This document shows positions 47,598 to 57,517 of a stretch of DNA of 64,000 bases, piece by piece. The position numbers were made by a program, and so were the translations under genes. A model generated the notes under the pieces. The model had not been told where the DNA came from. It saw only the letters and a program-made list of their open reading frames with translations, and ran no database searches. How positions within the stretch are numbered: position 1 is the first letter of the stretch; every line of letters starts with the position of its first letter. The stretch comes from Paraneptunicella aestuarii (lineage in GTDB: Bacteria > Pseudomonadota > Gammaproteobacteria > Enterobacterales > Alteromonadaceae), in assembly GCF_019900845.1 (NCBI RefSeq), contig NZ_CP074570.1:1550001-1614000 (forward strand), written 5' to 3'.

Positions 47598-49304
47598 TTA
47601 GTGATCGTGCGCTTCTCCAGCACCTTTAGGATAACGGATGCTTTCAACCAAATCTTGAATGTCTTGAGGAGCTTCGCCTACAACTCGGTACACAATGAAT
47701 GCGACACCGAAGTTGATCAACATACCGATCGTACCGATACCTTCAGGTGAGATACCTAATAGCCAGTTTTCAGGTTTGTTTGCACCAGGGTTAACAAACT
47801 TGAAGTAGATGATGTAAGCAGCGGTGAAACCGATACCTGCTAACATACCTGCAACGGCTGCCTTGCTGCTCATACGCTTGTGGAAGATACCCATGATAAT
47901 GGCAGGGAAGAAAGACGAGGCTGCCAAACCAAAGGCGAATGCGACCACCTGAGCAACGAATCCTGGCGGGTTAATACCCAGATAACCTGCGATAACAATA
48001 CCCGTTGCAGCCGCGATACGCGCATACATCAGTTCTTGCTTATCGGAGATATTCGGCATGATATTTCGTTTCAACAAGTCATGCGAGACCGACGTTGAGA
48101 TAACCAGTAGTAGGCCGGCGGAAGTTGACAATGCTGCTGCAACACCACCTGCGGCTACCAATGCGATGACCCAGATTGGCAAGTCAGCAATTTCAGGGTT
48201 GGCCAGTACCATGATGTCACGGTCAACCTTCATTTCATTGCGTTCGTCACCAGAGTAGAACATCTTACCGTCGCCATTCTTATCTTCCCACTTGATCAAA
48301 CCGGTTTTCTCCCAGTTCTTGATCCAGCTAGGCGCTTCTGCGTAATCAGTACCCGTTTGCTCAACACCATTGATAGTATTGATCATGTTTACACGAGCAA
48401 ATGAAGCAAGCGCTGGCGCTGTAGTGTAAAGAATTGCGATGAACAACAATGCCCAACCCGCACTCTTACGAGCATCACGTACTTTAGGTACTGTGAAGAA
48501 GCGAACGATAACGTGAGGTAAACCTGCAGTACCCACCATCAAAGCGGCAGTAATACAGAATACGTCAATCATGCTCTTCTTGCCGCTCGTATATTCGGTA
48601 AACCCGAGCTCCGTCGAGAGTCCATCCAGCCTCTCAAGCAAATGCACGCCTGAACCATCAGCTAACGTGGCACCAAAGCCCAATTGTGGGAATACGTGAC
48701 CCGTCATGATGATTGAAATGAATACTGCTGGAACAAGGTAGGCGAAAATCAATACGCAGTATTGAGCAACCTGAGTATAGGTAATCCCTTTCATACCACC
48801 CAATACCGAGTAGAAGAAAACGATTGCCATACCGATAACTACGCCCGTTGTAATATCAACTTCCAGGAAGCGGCTAAATACAACACCTACACCACGCATC
48901 TGACCAGCAACATAGGTAAAACATACGAAGATTGCACAGATAACCGCTACGGTACGAGCTGTTTGAGAGTAATATCTGTCACCGATGAAGTCTGGCACTG
49001 TGAACTTACCAAATTTTCTCAGGTAAGGAGCCAAACATAATGCCAGAAGTACATAACCACCTGTCCAGCCCATCAAATACACAGAACCGTCATAACCCAT
49101 GAAAGAGATAAGGCCGGCCATTGAAATGAATGATGCTGCTGACATCCAGTCTGCTGCGGTTGCCATCCCGTTCATGACAGGGTGTACACCGCCGCCTGCA
49201 ACGTAGAATTCTTTTGTAGAGCCCGCACGAGACCATACTGCAATACCGATGTAGAGAAGGAACGTTATCCCCACTACAAGAAAAGTCATACTTTGAATGC
49301 CCAT
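47598..49304 (-). CDS. Sodium:solute symporter, large subunit (ActP-like)
   Basis: SSS-family transporter of 568 residues with about 13 membrane segments. Family features: [40 protein letters not shown] and [22 protein letters not shown]. It resembles the two-component acetate/carboxylate symporters that travel with a DUF4212 subunit. A loop with an EF-hand-like DKNGDGKMF stretch (~residue 345) distinguishes this subgroup. Probably takes up acetate or another short carboxylate with sodium; the exact substrate is inferred from context. Six nucleotides after the DUF4212 gene. Confidence 0.92.
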   Translation of the reverse strand: MGIQSMTFLVVGITFLLYIGIAVWSRAGSTKEFYVAGGGVHPVMNGMATAADWMSAASFISMAGLISFMGYDGSVYLMGWTGGYVLLALCLAPYLRKFGKFTVPDFIGDRYYSQTARTVAVICAIFVCFTYVAGQMRGVGVVFSRFLEVDITTGVVIGMAIVFFYSVLGGMKGITYTQVAQYCVLIFAYLVPAVFISIIMTGHVFPQLGFGATLADGSGVHLLERLDGLSTELGFTEYTSGKKSMIDVFCITAALMVGTAGLPHVIVRFFTVPKVRDARKSAGWALLFIAILYTTAPALASFARVNMINTINGVEQTGTDYAEAPSWIKNWEKTGLIKWEDKNGDGKMFYSGDERNEMKVDRDIMVLANPEIADLPIWVIALVAAGGVAAALSTSAGLLLVISTSVSHDLLKRNIMPNISDKQELMYARIAAATGIVIAGYLGINPPGFVAQVVAFAFGLAASSFFPAIIMGIFHKRMSSKAAVAGMLAGIGFTAAYIIYFKFVNPGANKPENWLLGISPEGIGTIGMLINFGVAFIVYRVVGEAPQDIQDLVESIRYPKGAGEAHDH

Positions 49305-49310
49305 TACGTT

Positions 49311-49577
49311 CTACTCCTCGTCTACACCAAATTCTTTGTCGAGGTCATTCATCTTCTTCACGTAGTAAAAGATTAGCGCCACGAAAATATAGATTGAGCC
49401 TTGTTGAGCAAACCAGAATCCAAGTTTAAAACCAAAAAAATGGATACTGTTTAGGGCTTCGACAAATAATATGCCGGCGCCATAAGATACTACAAACCAT
49501 ATGGCGAGTAGCTTGCCGAGTAGGCCAATGTTTCTGCGCCAATAGGCGACTTTTTGTTCTTCTGACTGGAAAGCCAT
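49311..49577 (-). CDS. Sodium:solute symporter small subunit (DUF4212)
   Basis: An 88-residue protein with two membrane segments (LLAIWFVVSYGAGILFVEAL and FWFAQQGSIYIFVALIFYYV) and an acidic tail, matching DUF4212. Such proteins pair with SSS symporters as YjcH (DUF485) does with ActP. AGGAGG lies 7 nt before ATG 49577 but only 1-2 nt before ATG 49583, so the inner start is preferred. Confidence 0.9.
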   Translation of the reverse strand: MAFQSEEQKVAYWRRNIGLLGKLLAIWFVVSYGAGILFVEALNSIHFFGFKLGFWFAQQGSIYIFVALIFYYVKKMNDLDKEFGVDEE

Positions 49578-49780
49578 TCTCATTCCTCCTACAGATTTGA
49601 GTACCTTGGCAAATTTTGCATTGTTGTTAATAAAATGTAGCTAAGGTACGCCTGAGTGCAATTTAATATTAACTTGCCCACAGTAAAATCGGACTTTGGT
49701 CTCACATGGCAACTTGATGATTTTACTTGTGTTAGAGTTAGCATAGACGAATACTTTCAAAGTTAAAGGTGACGCCCGCA

Positions 49781-52700
49781 ATGACCCTTGGATGGTTTTT
49801 ATTAGCCTTTGCTTACCTGGTGATCCTGTTTTGGCTTGGACGGTGGGGAGACAAACATAGTGTTAACGCCAAACGGCTCACATCGCATCCTGCCGTGTAC
49901 AGTTTGGCTTTGGCTATTTATTGTACAGCATGGACTTTCTATGGCGCTGTGGGTGAAGCTGCACGAAATCAGTGGAGTTACTTGCCAATATTATTAGGAC
50001 CAATATTGCTCTATACCTTTGGTCGCCCATTCTTATACAAACTGATATTGGTCAGTAAAAAACAAAACATCACCACGATTGCTGATTTTATCTCGTCTCG
50101 ATATGGCAAACGTCAAACGGTTGCCTTACTGGTGACCTTGATCGCGCTGTTGGCGACTATTCCCTATATCGCCTTGCAGCTTAAAGCGATAGGACTGGCA
50201 TTTGTTATCATTGCCGGCGAGAAATATGCTCAGTACGTTATTCTTCTGGCGACCTTTTTCATTGCTTTATTCAGTATTTACTTTGGTACTCAGCGCACAG
50301 ACGTTACGGAATATCGACATGGTTTAATGCTGGCAATCGCATTTGAATCGCTGGTGAAACTCATTGCACTGATGATGGTTGTGGTGGCTGGCTGGTGGTT
50401 CGTGGAAGGCGATTTACAAGCCAGTATGAATACCTTGGAAGGGGGAATTTTAGATGAGAGCTTTTTCAGTGACGAAGGTGTGTCATCGGTTTTATCGTTG
50501 AGTTTTTGGGCTCAGACCATTGTCGCGGCGGCGGCGGTGATTTGCTTACCTCGTCAGTTTCATGTTGCTATCGTTGATAATCTGAACTTAAAGCACCTGA
50601 AAACCTCTCAGTGGCTGTTCCCTTTGTATCTCGGCACGATGGCGGTTCTCATTCCAATCATTGCCTCAATGGGATTGAATACCTTTGGTGTTGACGGAGT
50701 ACCTTCCGACAGCATCCCCCCCGACACTTATGTTATTCATTTAGCTCTGCAAAGCGGCTGGCCAATGATCACCGGCTTTGTCTTTTTGGGCGGGTTGTCT
50801 GCTGCTACTGCAATGATCATTGTTGCTACACTGACATTAAGCACAATGGTGACGAATGATGTTATTTTGCCCAGAATATTAACGGCTTCGCCTCATGAAT
50901 CACGCCCGGGAATTTATACTCAGAAAATTCTCTGGATCCGGCGTTTAGTCATTGCCGCGTTGTTGATTTTGGCATTTTTATATCATCAACAACTTTCCAT
51001 TAGCACGCCGCTGACCAATATCGGTTTGCTGGCATTTTCATTGGTTATACATCTACTCCCTTCGATTGTTGGTGGTTTGTACTGGAAACGAGCCCATGCT
51101 CAAGGAGTTTATGCCGGGTGGATAGCCGGGTTTACTGTGTGGATGCTGTGGTTGTTTATGCCACTGCTGAGCGGTGACAATCATGAACATCATCTACAAA
51201 GTGAAATGATGAGTCTGGCGGCGATTTCCAGTTTGTTTGCCAACATCGCGGCTTTCATCTTGTTCTCCTGGCTTGCACACCCGCGCTTAGCCGACAAAAT
51301 CCAGGCTCATGCTTTTGTTGAAACCCACGAACATAAAGTCAATTCAATGGTGGCGGCAGACCATGTCTCCAATGATGACTTAATCACAGTGTTGAATACC
51401 TTTCTGGGCATGGATCGTAGTCGCCAGCTATTGCAAGACTTTGAAAAGAAACATGATTTGGTAATTTCCGGAGTCGATGCTCCCGATATTGCATTTATTC
51501 AATTCTGTGAAAGAGCCTTGGGCGGTGTGATAGGGGCTTCCAGTGCCAACGTATTAATCAATTCCGTAGTGAGCGGTGAGCAGCTTAATTTCGAGCAGGT
51601 CATCCAGGTTTTTGATGAAACCGCGCAAGCCATCAAGATTAACCAGTCTGCGTTATTTGCTTCTTTAGAAAGCCTGGAGCAGGGCATTAGCGTTATCGAC
51701 AAGGAATTAACATTAGTAGCCTGGAACCAAAAATATCTGGATATGTTTGAATATCCAGAAGGCTTGGTGAGCTTCGGCACGCCTGTGGAACAGTTGGTTC
51801 GTTACAACGCGGTACGCGGTGAATGTGGTGTTGGTGAAGTGGAAGCGTTGGTACAAAAGCGTATTGAGCATTTACGCAGCGGCAGACCCCATAAGTTTAT
51901 TCGCGAGCGCAGCGATGGGCGAGTGATTGAAATGGTAGGAAACCCGCTACCAAGAGGTGGGTTTGTTACCAGTTTTAACGACATCACTGAGCACATCGAG
52001 CTGCAAAAGGCGTTGGAAGAAAGCAACATTGACTTGAAGAAACGTATTCAACATCGCTCCGAAGAAGTGCAGGAAATCAACGTTGAATTGCGCAAGGAAA
52101 TCGAACGCCGTAGTGCAGTTGAAAAGCAATTAATGTCTGCTCGTAGCGCGGCAGAAGAAGCGAATGCCAGTAAAACGCGTTTTCTTGCTTTGGCAAGTCA
52201 TGACGTTTTACAGCCACTGAATGCTGCAAAGCTGTATTTGTCTGCCTTGAAAGAGTACGAGTTGAGTCCTGATGTCGCGACTATCTTTGAAAAGATCGAC
52301 AACAGCGTTAGCGCCAGTGAGGCCATGATATCGACATTACTGGATATTTCTCGTCTGGAACAGGGGGATATGAAGCCCTCTTTTAGTGCCGTGAATTTGA
52401 AGAAAATGCTGTCTTCTCTCATCGACGAGTTTAGCTTGGCTGCACAAAGGAAAGGGCTCGCACTTTCATTCAATGTTCCTGAATTATGGGTCAATACCGA
52501 CGCCACTTATTTGCATCGGATTGTCAGAAATCTGCTCTCTAATGCATTGAAGTATACCAATATCGGAAAAGTTGAAGTGACGGCGATGACTGCTGAAGCA
52601 GGAAGCAAAGTGTTATTGCAAGTTCGTGATACTGGGGTCGGTATTCCGGAGGAAGAGCATGACAAGGTATTCACCGACTTCTATCGTGTTCAAAATAGCC

Positions 52701-53239
52701 AGGCTGAGGGGGTTGGCTTGGGCTTGAGTGTGGTATCTCGTTTGGCAGAGAAAATTCATGCTGAGATCTCTGTGACCTCCAAGCCTTTCCAGGGAAGCTG
52801 TTTTTCTGTTTTGATTGATGCGGCGGAACCACAATCAGAGCAGCATCATGGGCCTAATTTATCTAAAGCGGGTTTTAAACAATTACGTGTATTGTGTGTT
52901 GATGATGATCAGGAAAATCTGGAAGCCATGAAGACACTGTTGTCGAAATGGCAATTGGAAGTGGACTGCGCAACCAACTGTAAGAAGGCTATGGAATTGG
53001 CTAAGGAAAACGAACCACAAATGTTGTTGTTTGATTATCAGTTAGGTGGTGATGCGACAGGGCTGGACATGATCCAGCACTTCAGACGCACATTCAATAA
53101 GCCACTCCCTGCTGTATTAATCACAGCCAACCGTAGTGACGTAGTGGTACAGGCCGCTGCTGAGAATAAAGTGTATTACCTGACCAAGCCGGTTAAGCCC
53201 GCCAAGCTTAGGGCATTATTGCAGAGTATTAAAAAATAA
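49781..53239 (+). CDS. Hybrid sensor kinase with N-terminal solute-symporter domain (CrbS/CbrA-like)
   Basis: A 1152-residue membrane kinase. About 520 residues form an SSS-type symporter domain of 12-13 helices, then a PAS domain (about 620-740), a coiled coil, HisKA with phospho-acceptor His807 (LASHDVLQPLN), HATPase motifs (NLLSNALKYT, DTGVGIP, GLGLSVV) and a C-terminal receiver with Asp1085 (LLFDYQLGG). In other gammaproteobacteria CrbS with response regulator CrbR activates acetate utilisation, and CbrA controls carbon use; no response regulator gene adjoins here. GTG 49769 is an alternative start, but AAAGGTG spacing favours ATG 49781. Divergent from the symporter operon, its likely target. 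Confidence 0.93.
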   Translation: MTLGWFLLAFAYLVILFWLGRWGDKHSVNAKRLTSHPAVYSLALAIYCTAWTFYGAVGEAARNQWSYLPILLGPILLYTFGRPFLYKLILVSKKQNITTIADFISSRYGKRQTVALLVTLIALLATIPYIALQLKAIGLAFVIIAGEKYAQYVILLATFFIALFSIYFGTQRTDVTEYRHGLMLAIAFESLVKLIALMMVVVAGWWFVEGDLQASMNTLEGGILDESFFSDEGVSSVLSLSFWAQTIVAAAAVICLPRQFHVAIVDNLNLKHLKTSQWLFPLYLGTMAVLIPIIASMGLNTFGVDGVPSDSIPPDTYVIHLALQSGWPMITGFVFLGGLSAATAMIIVATLTLSTMVTNDVILPRILTASPHESRPGIYTQKILWIRRLVIAALLILAFLYHQQLSISTPLTNIGLLAFSLVIHLLPSIVGGLYWKRAHAQGVYAGWIAGFTVWMLWLFMPLLSGDNHEHHLQSEMMSLAAISSLFANIAAFILFSWLAHPRLADKIQAHAFVETHEHKVNSMVAADHVSNDDLITVLNTFLGMDRSRQLLQDFEKKHDLVISGVDAPDIAFIQFCERALGGVIGASSANVLINSVVSGEQLNFEQVIQVFDETAQAIKINQSALFASLESLEQGISVIDKELTLVAWNQKYLDMFEYPEGLVSFGTPVEQLVRYNAVRGECGVGEVEALVQKRIEHLRSGRPHKFIRERSDGRVIEMVGNPLPRGGFVTSFNDITEHIELQKALEESNIDLKKRIQHRSEEVQEINVELRKEIERRSAVEKQLMSARSAAEEANASKTRFLALASHDVLQPLNAAKLYLSALKEYELSPDVATIFEKIDNSVSASEAMISTLLDISRLEQGDMKPSFSAVNLKKMLSSLIDEFSLAAQRKGLALSFNVPELWVNTDATYLHRIVRNLLSNALKYTNIGKVEVTAMTAEAGSKVLLQVRDTGVGIPEEEHDKVFTDFYRVQNSQAEGVGLGLSVVSRLAEKIHAEISVTSKPFQGSCFSVLIDAAEPQSEQHHGPNLSKAGFKQLRVLCVDDDQENLEAMKTLLSKWQLEVDCATNCKKAMELAKENEPQMLLFDYQLGGDATGLDMIQHFRRTFNKPLPAVLITANRSDVVVQAAAENKVYYLTKPVKPAKLRALLQSIKK

Positions 53240-53269
53240 CTCTGTCATAGAAGAGGTTATTGAAATTAA

Positions 53270-53300
53270 TCAGGGAGCAATAATGGATATTGCTTCCTGA
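53270..53300. terminator. Hairpin between convergent kinase and lipoprotein genes
   Basis: TCAGGGAGCAATA (53270-53282) pairs with TATTGCTTCCTGA (53288-53300) with one G-T wobble around a 5-nt loop. Modest T-richness follows on the plus strand. Probably a shared terminator. Confidence 0.65.
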
Positions 53301-53312
53301 TCGTATTTTGGA

Positions 53313-53855
53313 TTAATTTGACTGCAATCTGATATTTTTAATTTCATCAATAATCTTATCTGCTAATGCATTTAAAAATGTCAGTTCATCGGATTTTTCA
53401 CGCAATGAGCCAGAGACAATTTTCAAGTTGAATGTAAAGCCAGCTTTGTAAATTAAGCGATTTCTTGAGATGGTGGAAATTACCTTGTTGCCTTCTCTAA
53501 TTTCTATTGTATAGCCAAAGAATGGCGTACTCAGTGAATCGGATGGAAATGGAGACGCATCTCCAACAAAACGTCTTTGGTAATCCAGGAAGATAAACAA
53601 ATTGTTTGCCGATTCATCATTTGTTAGCAAATTAGCTCGTTGCAATCTGTCTTCAATTTGAGGAATGATGATTTTTTTCATTTCTTCCTCGGTGTGATAC
53701 TCAATTTCAGGTGTAACAAGTTGAGATAGCTTGAAATGAATATTGTCGATTTTAAATTGATTTGTGGTTTTAAATATTGGTGCTGAGGGGGTACTGCCGC
53801 AACCTGTAATGATTAATGTGCTGATAGCAAATAAAATTCCTAAAGCCCTTTTCAT
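53313..53855 (-). CDS. Hypothetical lipoprotein
   Basis: A 180-residue protein with a lipoprotein signal: MKRALGILFAISTLIITGC, lipobox ITGC with Cys19. Residue +2 is Gly, so outer-membrane sorting is likely. The rest is a mixed alpha/beta domain with no family I recognise; its FLDYQRRFVGD..FFGYTIEIREGNKVI stretch looks like a beta-sheet assembly-type lipoprotein domain. Not linked clearly to its neighbours. Confidence 0.75.
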   Translation of the reverse strand: MKRALGILFAISTLIITGCGSTPSAPIFKTTNQFKIDNIHFKLSQLVTPEIEYHTEEEMKKIIIPQIEDRLQRANLLTNDESANNLFIFLDYQRRFVGDASPFPSDSLSTPFFGYTIEIREGNKVISTISRNRLIYKAGFTFNLKIVSGSLREKSDELTFLNALADKIIDEIKNIRLQSN

Positions 53856-54388
53856 AAAACTACTCCGGATTAATAAAATTTATGAACGCGCCATTCTAGC
53901 TGAGATCATGCATTTAAAAAGAATTTTTAATCGCGATCAGATAAAAACTATGCTTCAGAAATAACGATAAAATTATTGCTAATATCTTCCATGTTTTCGT
54001 ATTTAACCTCAGCTGCGCATAAGAAAGCGAATAATAACAATAAGAAACTCAATATATTTCAAACTGTTATTGGTCATATGAGCCCCCATATGCCACTAGA
54101 ATATTTTGAGGAACGTTACTTTTTAGTGAATTCGAGGCGAGTTTACGCGCCAATAGCGAGACTATTGCAAGTAAACTTAACGAAGAAGTCGCCGAAAATA
54201 ACCGACTCAAAACGCTTTCTTATGCGCAGCTGAAGTTATTTAATGTAACTGTTTGATGTTAAGCAGAGTTTTTTGCAATTTTATTTGAAAATTACTCAAA
54301 TTTTACGATTCTGGTCTATCTTTTAAAGTAGTCCTGAGTATCGGGGTATCGTTTTTAGTTTGGTGTAATATCCCCAATGGAGTAAAAA
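53856..54388. other. Intergenic region carrying the second mobile repeat
   Basis: No credible gene over 533 nt. A frame over 53976-54233 is mostly the mobile repeat and is not taken as a gene. Outside the repeat the sequence is AT-rich; the last ~100 nt should hold the promoter for the small gene at 54389. Confidence 0.5.
54005..54237 (+). mobile_element. MITE-like inverted-repeat element, copy 2
   Basis: A 233-bp unit with ~25-bp ends (54005-54029 and 54213-54237; AACCTCAGCTGCGC.. and ..GCGCAGCTGAAGTT) that are reverse complements with one mismatch. ATTT flanks it on both sides (54001-54004, 54238-54241), as in copy 1. The right half reads EFEASLRANS.. then SKLNEEVAENNRLK.. in frame, matching copy 1 on its minus strand. 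End repeats are better matched than in copy 1, suggesting it is the younger or better preserved copy. Confidence 0.85.
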
Positions 54389-54718
54389 ATGACTGAGAAG
54401 CCTTTTCTGGTTAGTGGCAAGAACACAATTATTCACAAGATGCGCAAGCTGGATTTGTTAATTATGAACGGTGAAGATAATCCGTTGGTAATTGTGACTC
54501 ATCGGGGCATTAAAGAATATACAGGCGAAGTTCCGGAAACTAAACGCGATGCCAAAATGCTGGATATGGAATTAATTGATGTGACCAGTAACGAGATTTT
54601 TAGTGATGAAAAAACCTTGTTGTTTGTTCAAACCTTGAATAGTAAAGAATACAAGATTGATTACAGCAAAGTGGGCACGCCGCACTTTATTACCATTCAT
54701 CAGGACAGTGTACTTTAG
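54389..54718 (+). CDS. Hypothetical small cytosolic protein
   Basis: A 109-residue protein with no signal peptide, membrane segment or family I recognise. It appears beta-rich (KLDLLIMNGEDNPLVIVTHRGIKEYTGEV; KTLLFVQTLNSKEYKIDYSKVG). ATGGAGT provides a ribosome-binding site before the ATG and a strong terminator follows 26 nt after the stop, which supports it as a real, separately transcribed gene. Confidence 0.7.
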   Translation: MTEKPFLVSGKNTIIHKMRKLDLLIMNGEDNPLVIVTHRGIKEYTGEVPETKRDAKMLDMELIDVTSNEIFSDEKTLLFVQTLNSKEYKIDYSKVGTPHFITIHQDSVL

Positions 54719-54743
54719 TTTGCACAAAATACTTTTCCGATAA

Positions 54744-54774
54744 ACAAAAAGCTCACCGGGGTGAGCTTTTTTGT
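54744..54774. terminator. Bidirectional intrinsic terminator
   Basis: ACAAAAAGCTCACC, GG, GGTGAGCTTTTTTGT: near-perfect stem with A and T tails. It lies between the convergent small gene (stop 54718) and TonB receptor gene (stop 54803) and can serve both. Confidence 0.9.
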
Positions 54775-54802
54775 ATCAGCTATAACAGCCAGTCAAAGCT
54801 TA

Positions 54803-57070
54803 TCAAAGTTCAATTTCTTTAAAGAAACGTAAGCCGAATTCGCTTCTGTCATTGCTACGAACAATGCCGACAAAGCCAGTTTGTTGCAGACGGCCCTGGT
54901 CGTATATTTCGTTGAAGATGTTTTCACCATAAAGGGTTAATGACCAATCACCCTCTTCCGACTCATATTTGGCGTTGAAGCCAACCAGAGTACGCGCATC
55001 AATGAGTTCGTTAGGGTTGTAGATAGATTGCCCTTGCATTTCATCACGGTAAGACACATCAGCGCTGAATGTCATGGAACCACCCGTGCTCATATCCATG
55101 TAGTAGGAAGGTGCAATCATTACTGTCCATTCAGGAGTTTGTGCAGGGGAGTCACCCTCGCCAATACCGATTACGCCCGGATCAACCTGAGTGATTTCTG
55201 CGTCGATAAAGCCGATAGCTGAGCGGATTGAGAAGTTGTCTGTCACTTGCCAACTGGCTTCCACTTCAACACCTAAGGCCTCAGATTCACCCGCGTTTTC
55301 TACGATAGTAACGAACCCACCGCCAGATGTTGGATCAGAGAAAGGCAGAGCCAAATCTGTGTATTCTGTGTAGAACATGGCAAGTAACATTGATAGGTCA
55401 TTAGTGACTTTGCCTTTTAAGCCCACTTCGTAGTTAATCGCAGTGGTTTCATTAAAAGATACAAACTGTGCTGAGCCGCCAAACGGACGAGGAGGGAAGC
55501 CGCCAGTTTGATAGCCTTTTTGAACCTGGGCATATACATTCATGCCATTTTCAAACTGATATGCCGCATTTAAGTCCCAAGTGACTTCGCTGAAATCAGC
55601 TTCGACATATTTTCTGCCTGTCACAGGATCGATAAAGTCAAAGGTAGGGAACCAGGCGTTGGCGTCTTTTTTGTCTTTGGAATAGCGAACACCACCGCCA
55701 ATGCTCATGCGATCAGTCAAATCATAAGACATGTTCAAATAAGCTGCGTAGGCATCGGTTTCCTGATTCAAATCGAAATAGCCGTAGCCGCCGAATGAGG
55801 GGGTAACACCGTCGCTCATTAAACCATCTGGCGTATTAAAAGGACTGAATACCCAAGGGCCAGAACGTGTGTAGCCATCTTCGTTGAAATAGTAAAGGCC
55901 AGAGACAAAATCCATGTTGTCGTAAGTGCCGTTAATCTGTAGTTCTAATGAATACTGATCTGCGCCGCCTTCTTCCGGGAATTCTGACAAATGTAATGGT
56001 GATGCATCGTCATCCAAACCGCCTTCGTAATTCGAAGTACGATAGCTACCGATAAACTTGGCAGTAATAGCACTGTTGACAAGCCATTCAGCCGTAATTG
56101 AGGTGCCCCAACCATCATGGCTGTTAGATTCAATTCCTGGCAGTGTTGTGCCCAGATCATCAGGATCTGCCGGGATCATATCCGGTGTTAATAATGGGAA
56201 ATCGCCGTTGAAGATGTCGTTAGGATCTAACGCATTAGTGAATTCAATTGTGTAAGGAGATTGACCTGATTCGTTGTCTACGGCATCGAAAGAAAATATC
56301 AATGAAAAGTCAGGTCTGACATGCCAATTAGCCGCCAGGCGACCACTGAATTCTCTTTCTTCACCGATTTCTTTTTCAGGATTTTCCAGATTAACCGCAT
56401 GACCAACGCCATCACGAGTTTTAAACGAACCGCTGGCGGAGAAACTAAGATTGTCGGTCAGCTCAGCATTAATGTAAATGTCTGCCGCAACACGACTGCG
56501 AGAGCCGGCTTTTAGTGCAACACTGGCAATATGCTCATCGCCAGGCTTTTTGGTGATAACGTTAACCGCACCGCCTAAAGTGTTACGTCCATACAAGGTA
56601 CCTTGTGGGCCACGTAATACCTCTACGCGTTCAATATTTGGCAATGAAAGGTTCGCACCCATTTGGCGACCCAGATAAACCCCATCCAGATACACGCCAA
56701 CACCTGGGTCGGTGGTGATGATATGATCCTGTAAACCTATGCCGCGAATGAAAATAGCTGCGTGGGCTGCGTTACCGACACCGTAGCGGCTAATGTTCAG
56801 GTTTGGAACATATTTGCCTACATCGTCCAGATTGCCAATATTGGCATCATCTATCATGCCTGAGCCGATAGATGTAATGGCTGTTGGTGTCTCAAACAGG
56901 CTTTCGGTACGTTTCCGAGCCGTTACCATGATTTTTTCCAGATCTTCAGCTTCGGCTTTAACTTGAGGTGTTTCTTGAGCTTGAAGTGAGGTAGAAAAGA
57001 AAAGTTGAGTTGCTGCGGCTAACAAGCCTAATTTAAACGTTTTAGTTTTGAATGTGTTGGTTAAATGCAT
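54803..57070 (-). CDS. TonB-dependent outer-membrane receptor
   Basis: A 755-residue receptor. Signal peptide ends near SLQAQ; the TonB-box-like EKIMVTARKR follows at ~45. The plug domain (about 50-170) shows IFIRGIG, GVYLDGVYLGR and VEVLRGPQGTLYGRNTLGGAVNVITKKP; the 22-strand barrel ends FGLRFFKEIEL. It takes up an unknown ligand using TonB energy. No siderophore, vitamin B12 or glycan genes adjoin, and no Fur box was recognised upstream, so the substrate is open. Confidence 0.93.
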   Translation of the reverse strand: MHLTNTFKTKTFKLGLLAAATQLFFSTSLQAQETPQVKAEAEDLEKIMVTARKRTESLFETPTAITSIGSGMIDDANIGNLDDVGKYVPNLNISRYGVGNAAHAAIFIRGIGLQDHIITTDPGVGVYLDGVYLGRQMGANLSLPNIERVEVLRGPQGTLYGRNTLGGAVNVITKKPGDEHIASVALKAGSRSRVAADIYINAELTDNLSFSASGSFKTRDGVGHAVNLENPEKEIGEEREFSGRLAANWHVRPDFSLIFSFDAVDNESGQSPYTIEFTNALDPNDIFNGDFPLLTPDMIPADPDDLGTTLPGIESNSHDGWGTSITAEWLVNSAITAKFIGSYRTSNYEGGLDDDASPLHLSEFPEEGGADQYSLELQINGTYDNMDFVSGLYYFNEDGYTRSGPWVFSPFNTPDGLMSDGVTPSFGGYGYFDLNQETDAYAAYLNMSYDLTDRMSIGGGVRYSKDKKDANAWFPTFDFIDPVTGRKYVEADFSEVTWDLNAAYQFENGMNVYAQVQKGYQTGGFPPRPFGGSAQFVSFNETTAINYEVGLKGKVTNDLSMLLAMFYTEYTDLALPFSDPTSGGGFVTIVENAGESEALGVEVEASWQVTDNFSIRSAIGFIDAEITQVDPGVIGIGEGDSPAQTPEWTVMIAPSYYMDMSTGGSMTFSADVSYRDEMQGQSIYNPNELIDARTLVGFNAKYESEEGDWSLTLYGENIFNEIYDQGRLQQTGFVGIVRSNDRSEFGLRFFKEIEL

Positions 57071-57517
57071 TCAGGTACTCCGCATGAAATTTAACAAATT
57101 TTAATTTTTATAATGTTATTTTTTCTTATTGAGAGCGAAATTCTTACCAGTTGGTGAGGCTTTTTGGATAGGAATTGGGTGTTAACACTCTAATACACAA
57201 ATAAGAAATGTAATCTTCCTGTGCGGGGTTAAAGTTTATACCGAAATAGAAACATGACATAACAGAAATGAAAAAAAATTTGTGTGTAAATGATGATACT
57301 GCAAACATAACTTGACCATTTGGTTATATCTGTATCACTTTCACAGAAGCCTATGAATTTCCAAGACTTACTAAATCAATTCTTTTTCTCTTCAAGATAA
57401 AGTTATTTCATTTTTCTTTTTAGCTGACCGGGCTAATACTTCAAGCGAGGATATTGCTTCCAATATTCCAGAGCGTGCTTTAGTTACCTAACTATTTTTT
57501 GAAAGTGAAAGAAAGAT
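57071..57517. other. AT-rich divergent intergenic region
   Basis: 447 nt between the TonB receptor and the small exported protein with no credible gene on either strand. Rich in A/T runs. No Fur box, riboswitch-like fold or clear promoter pair was recognised by eye. Confidence 0.5.

Noticed and set aside
53976..54233. 85-residue plus-strand open frame
   Set aside because: It is the sequence of the mobile repeat in another frame; not supported as a gene.
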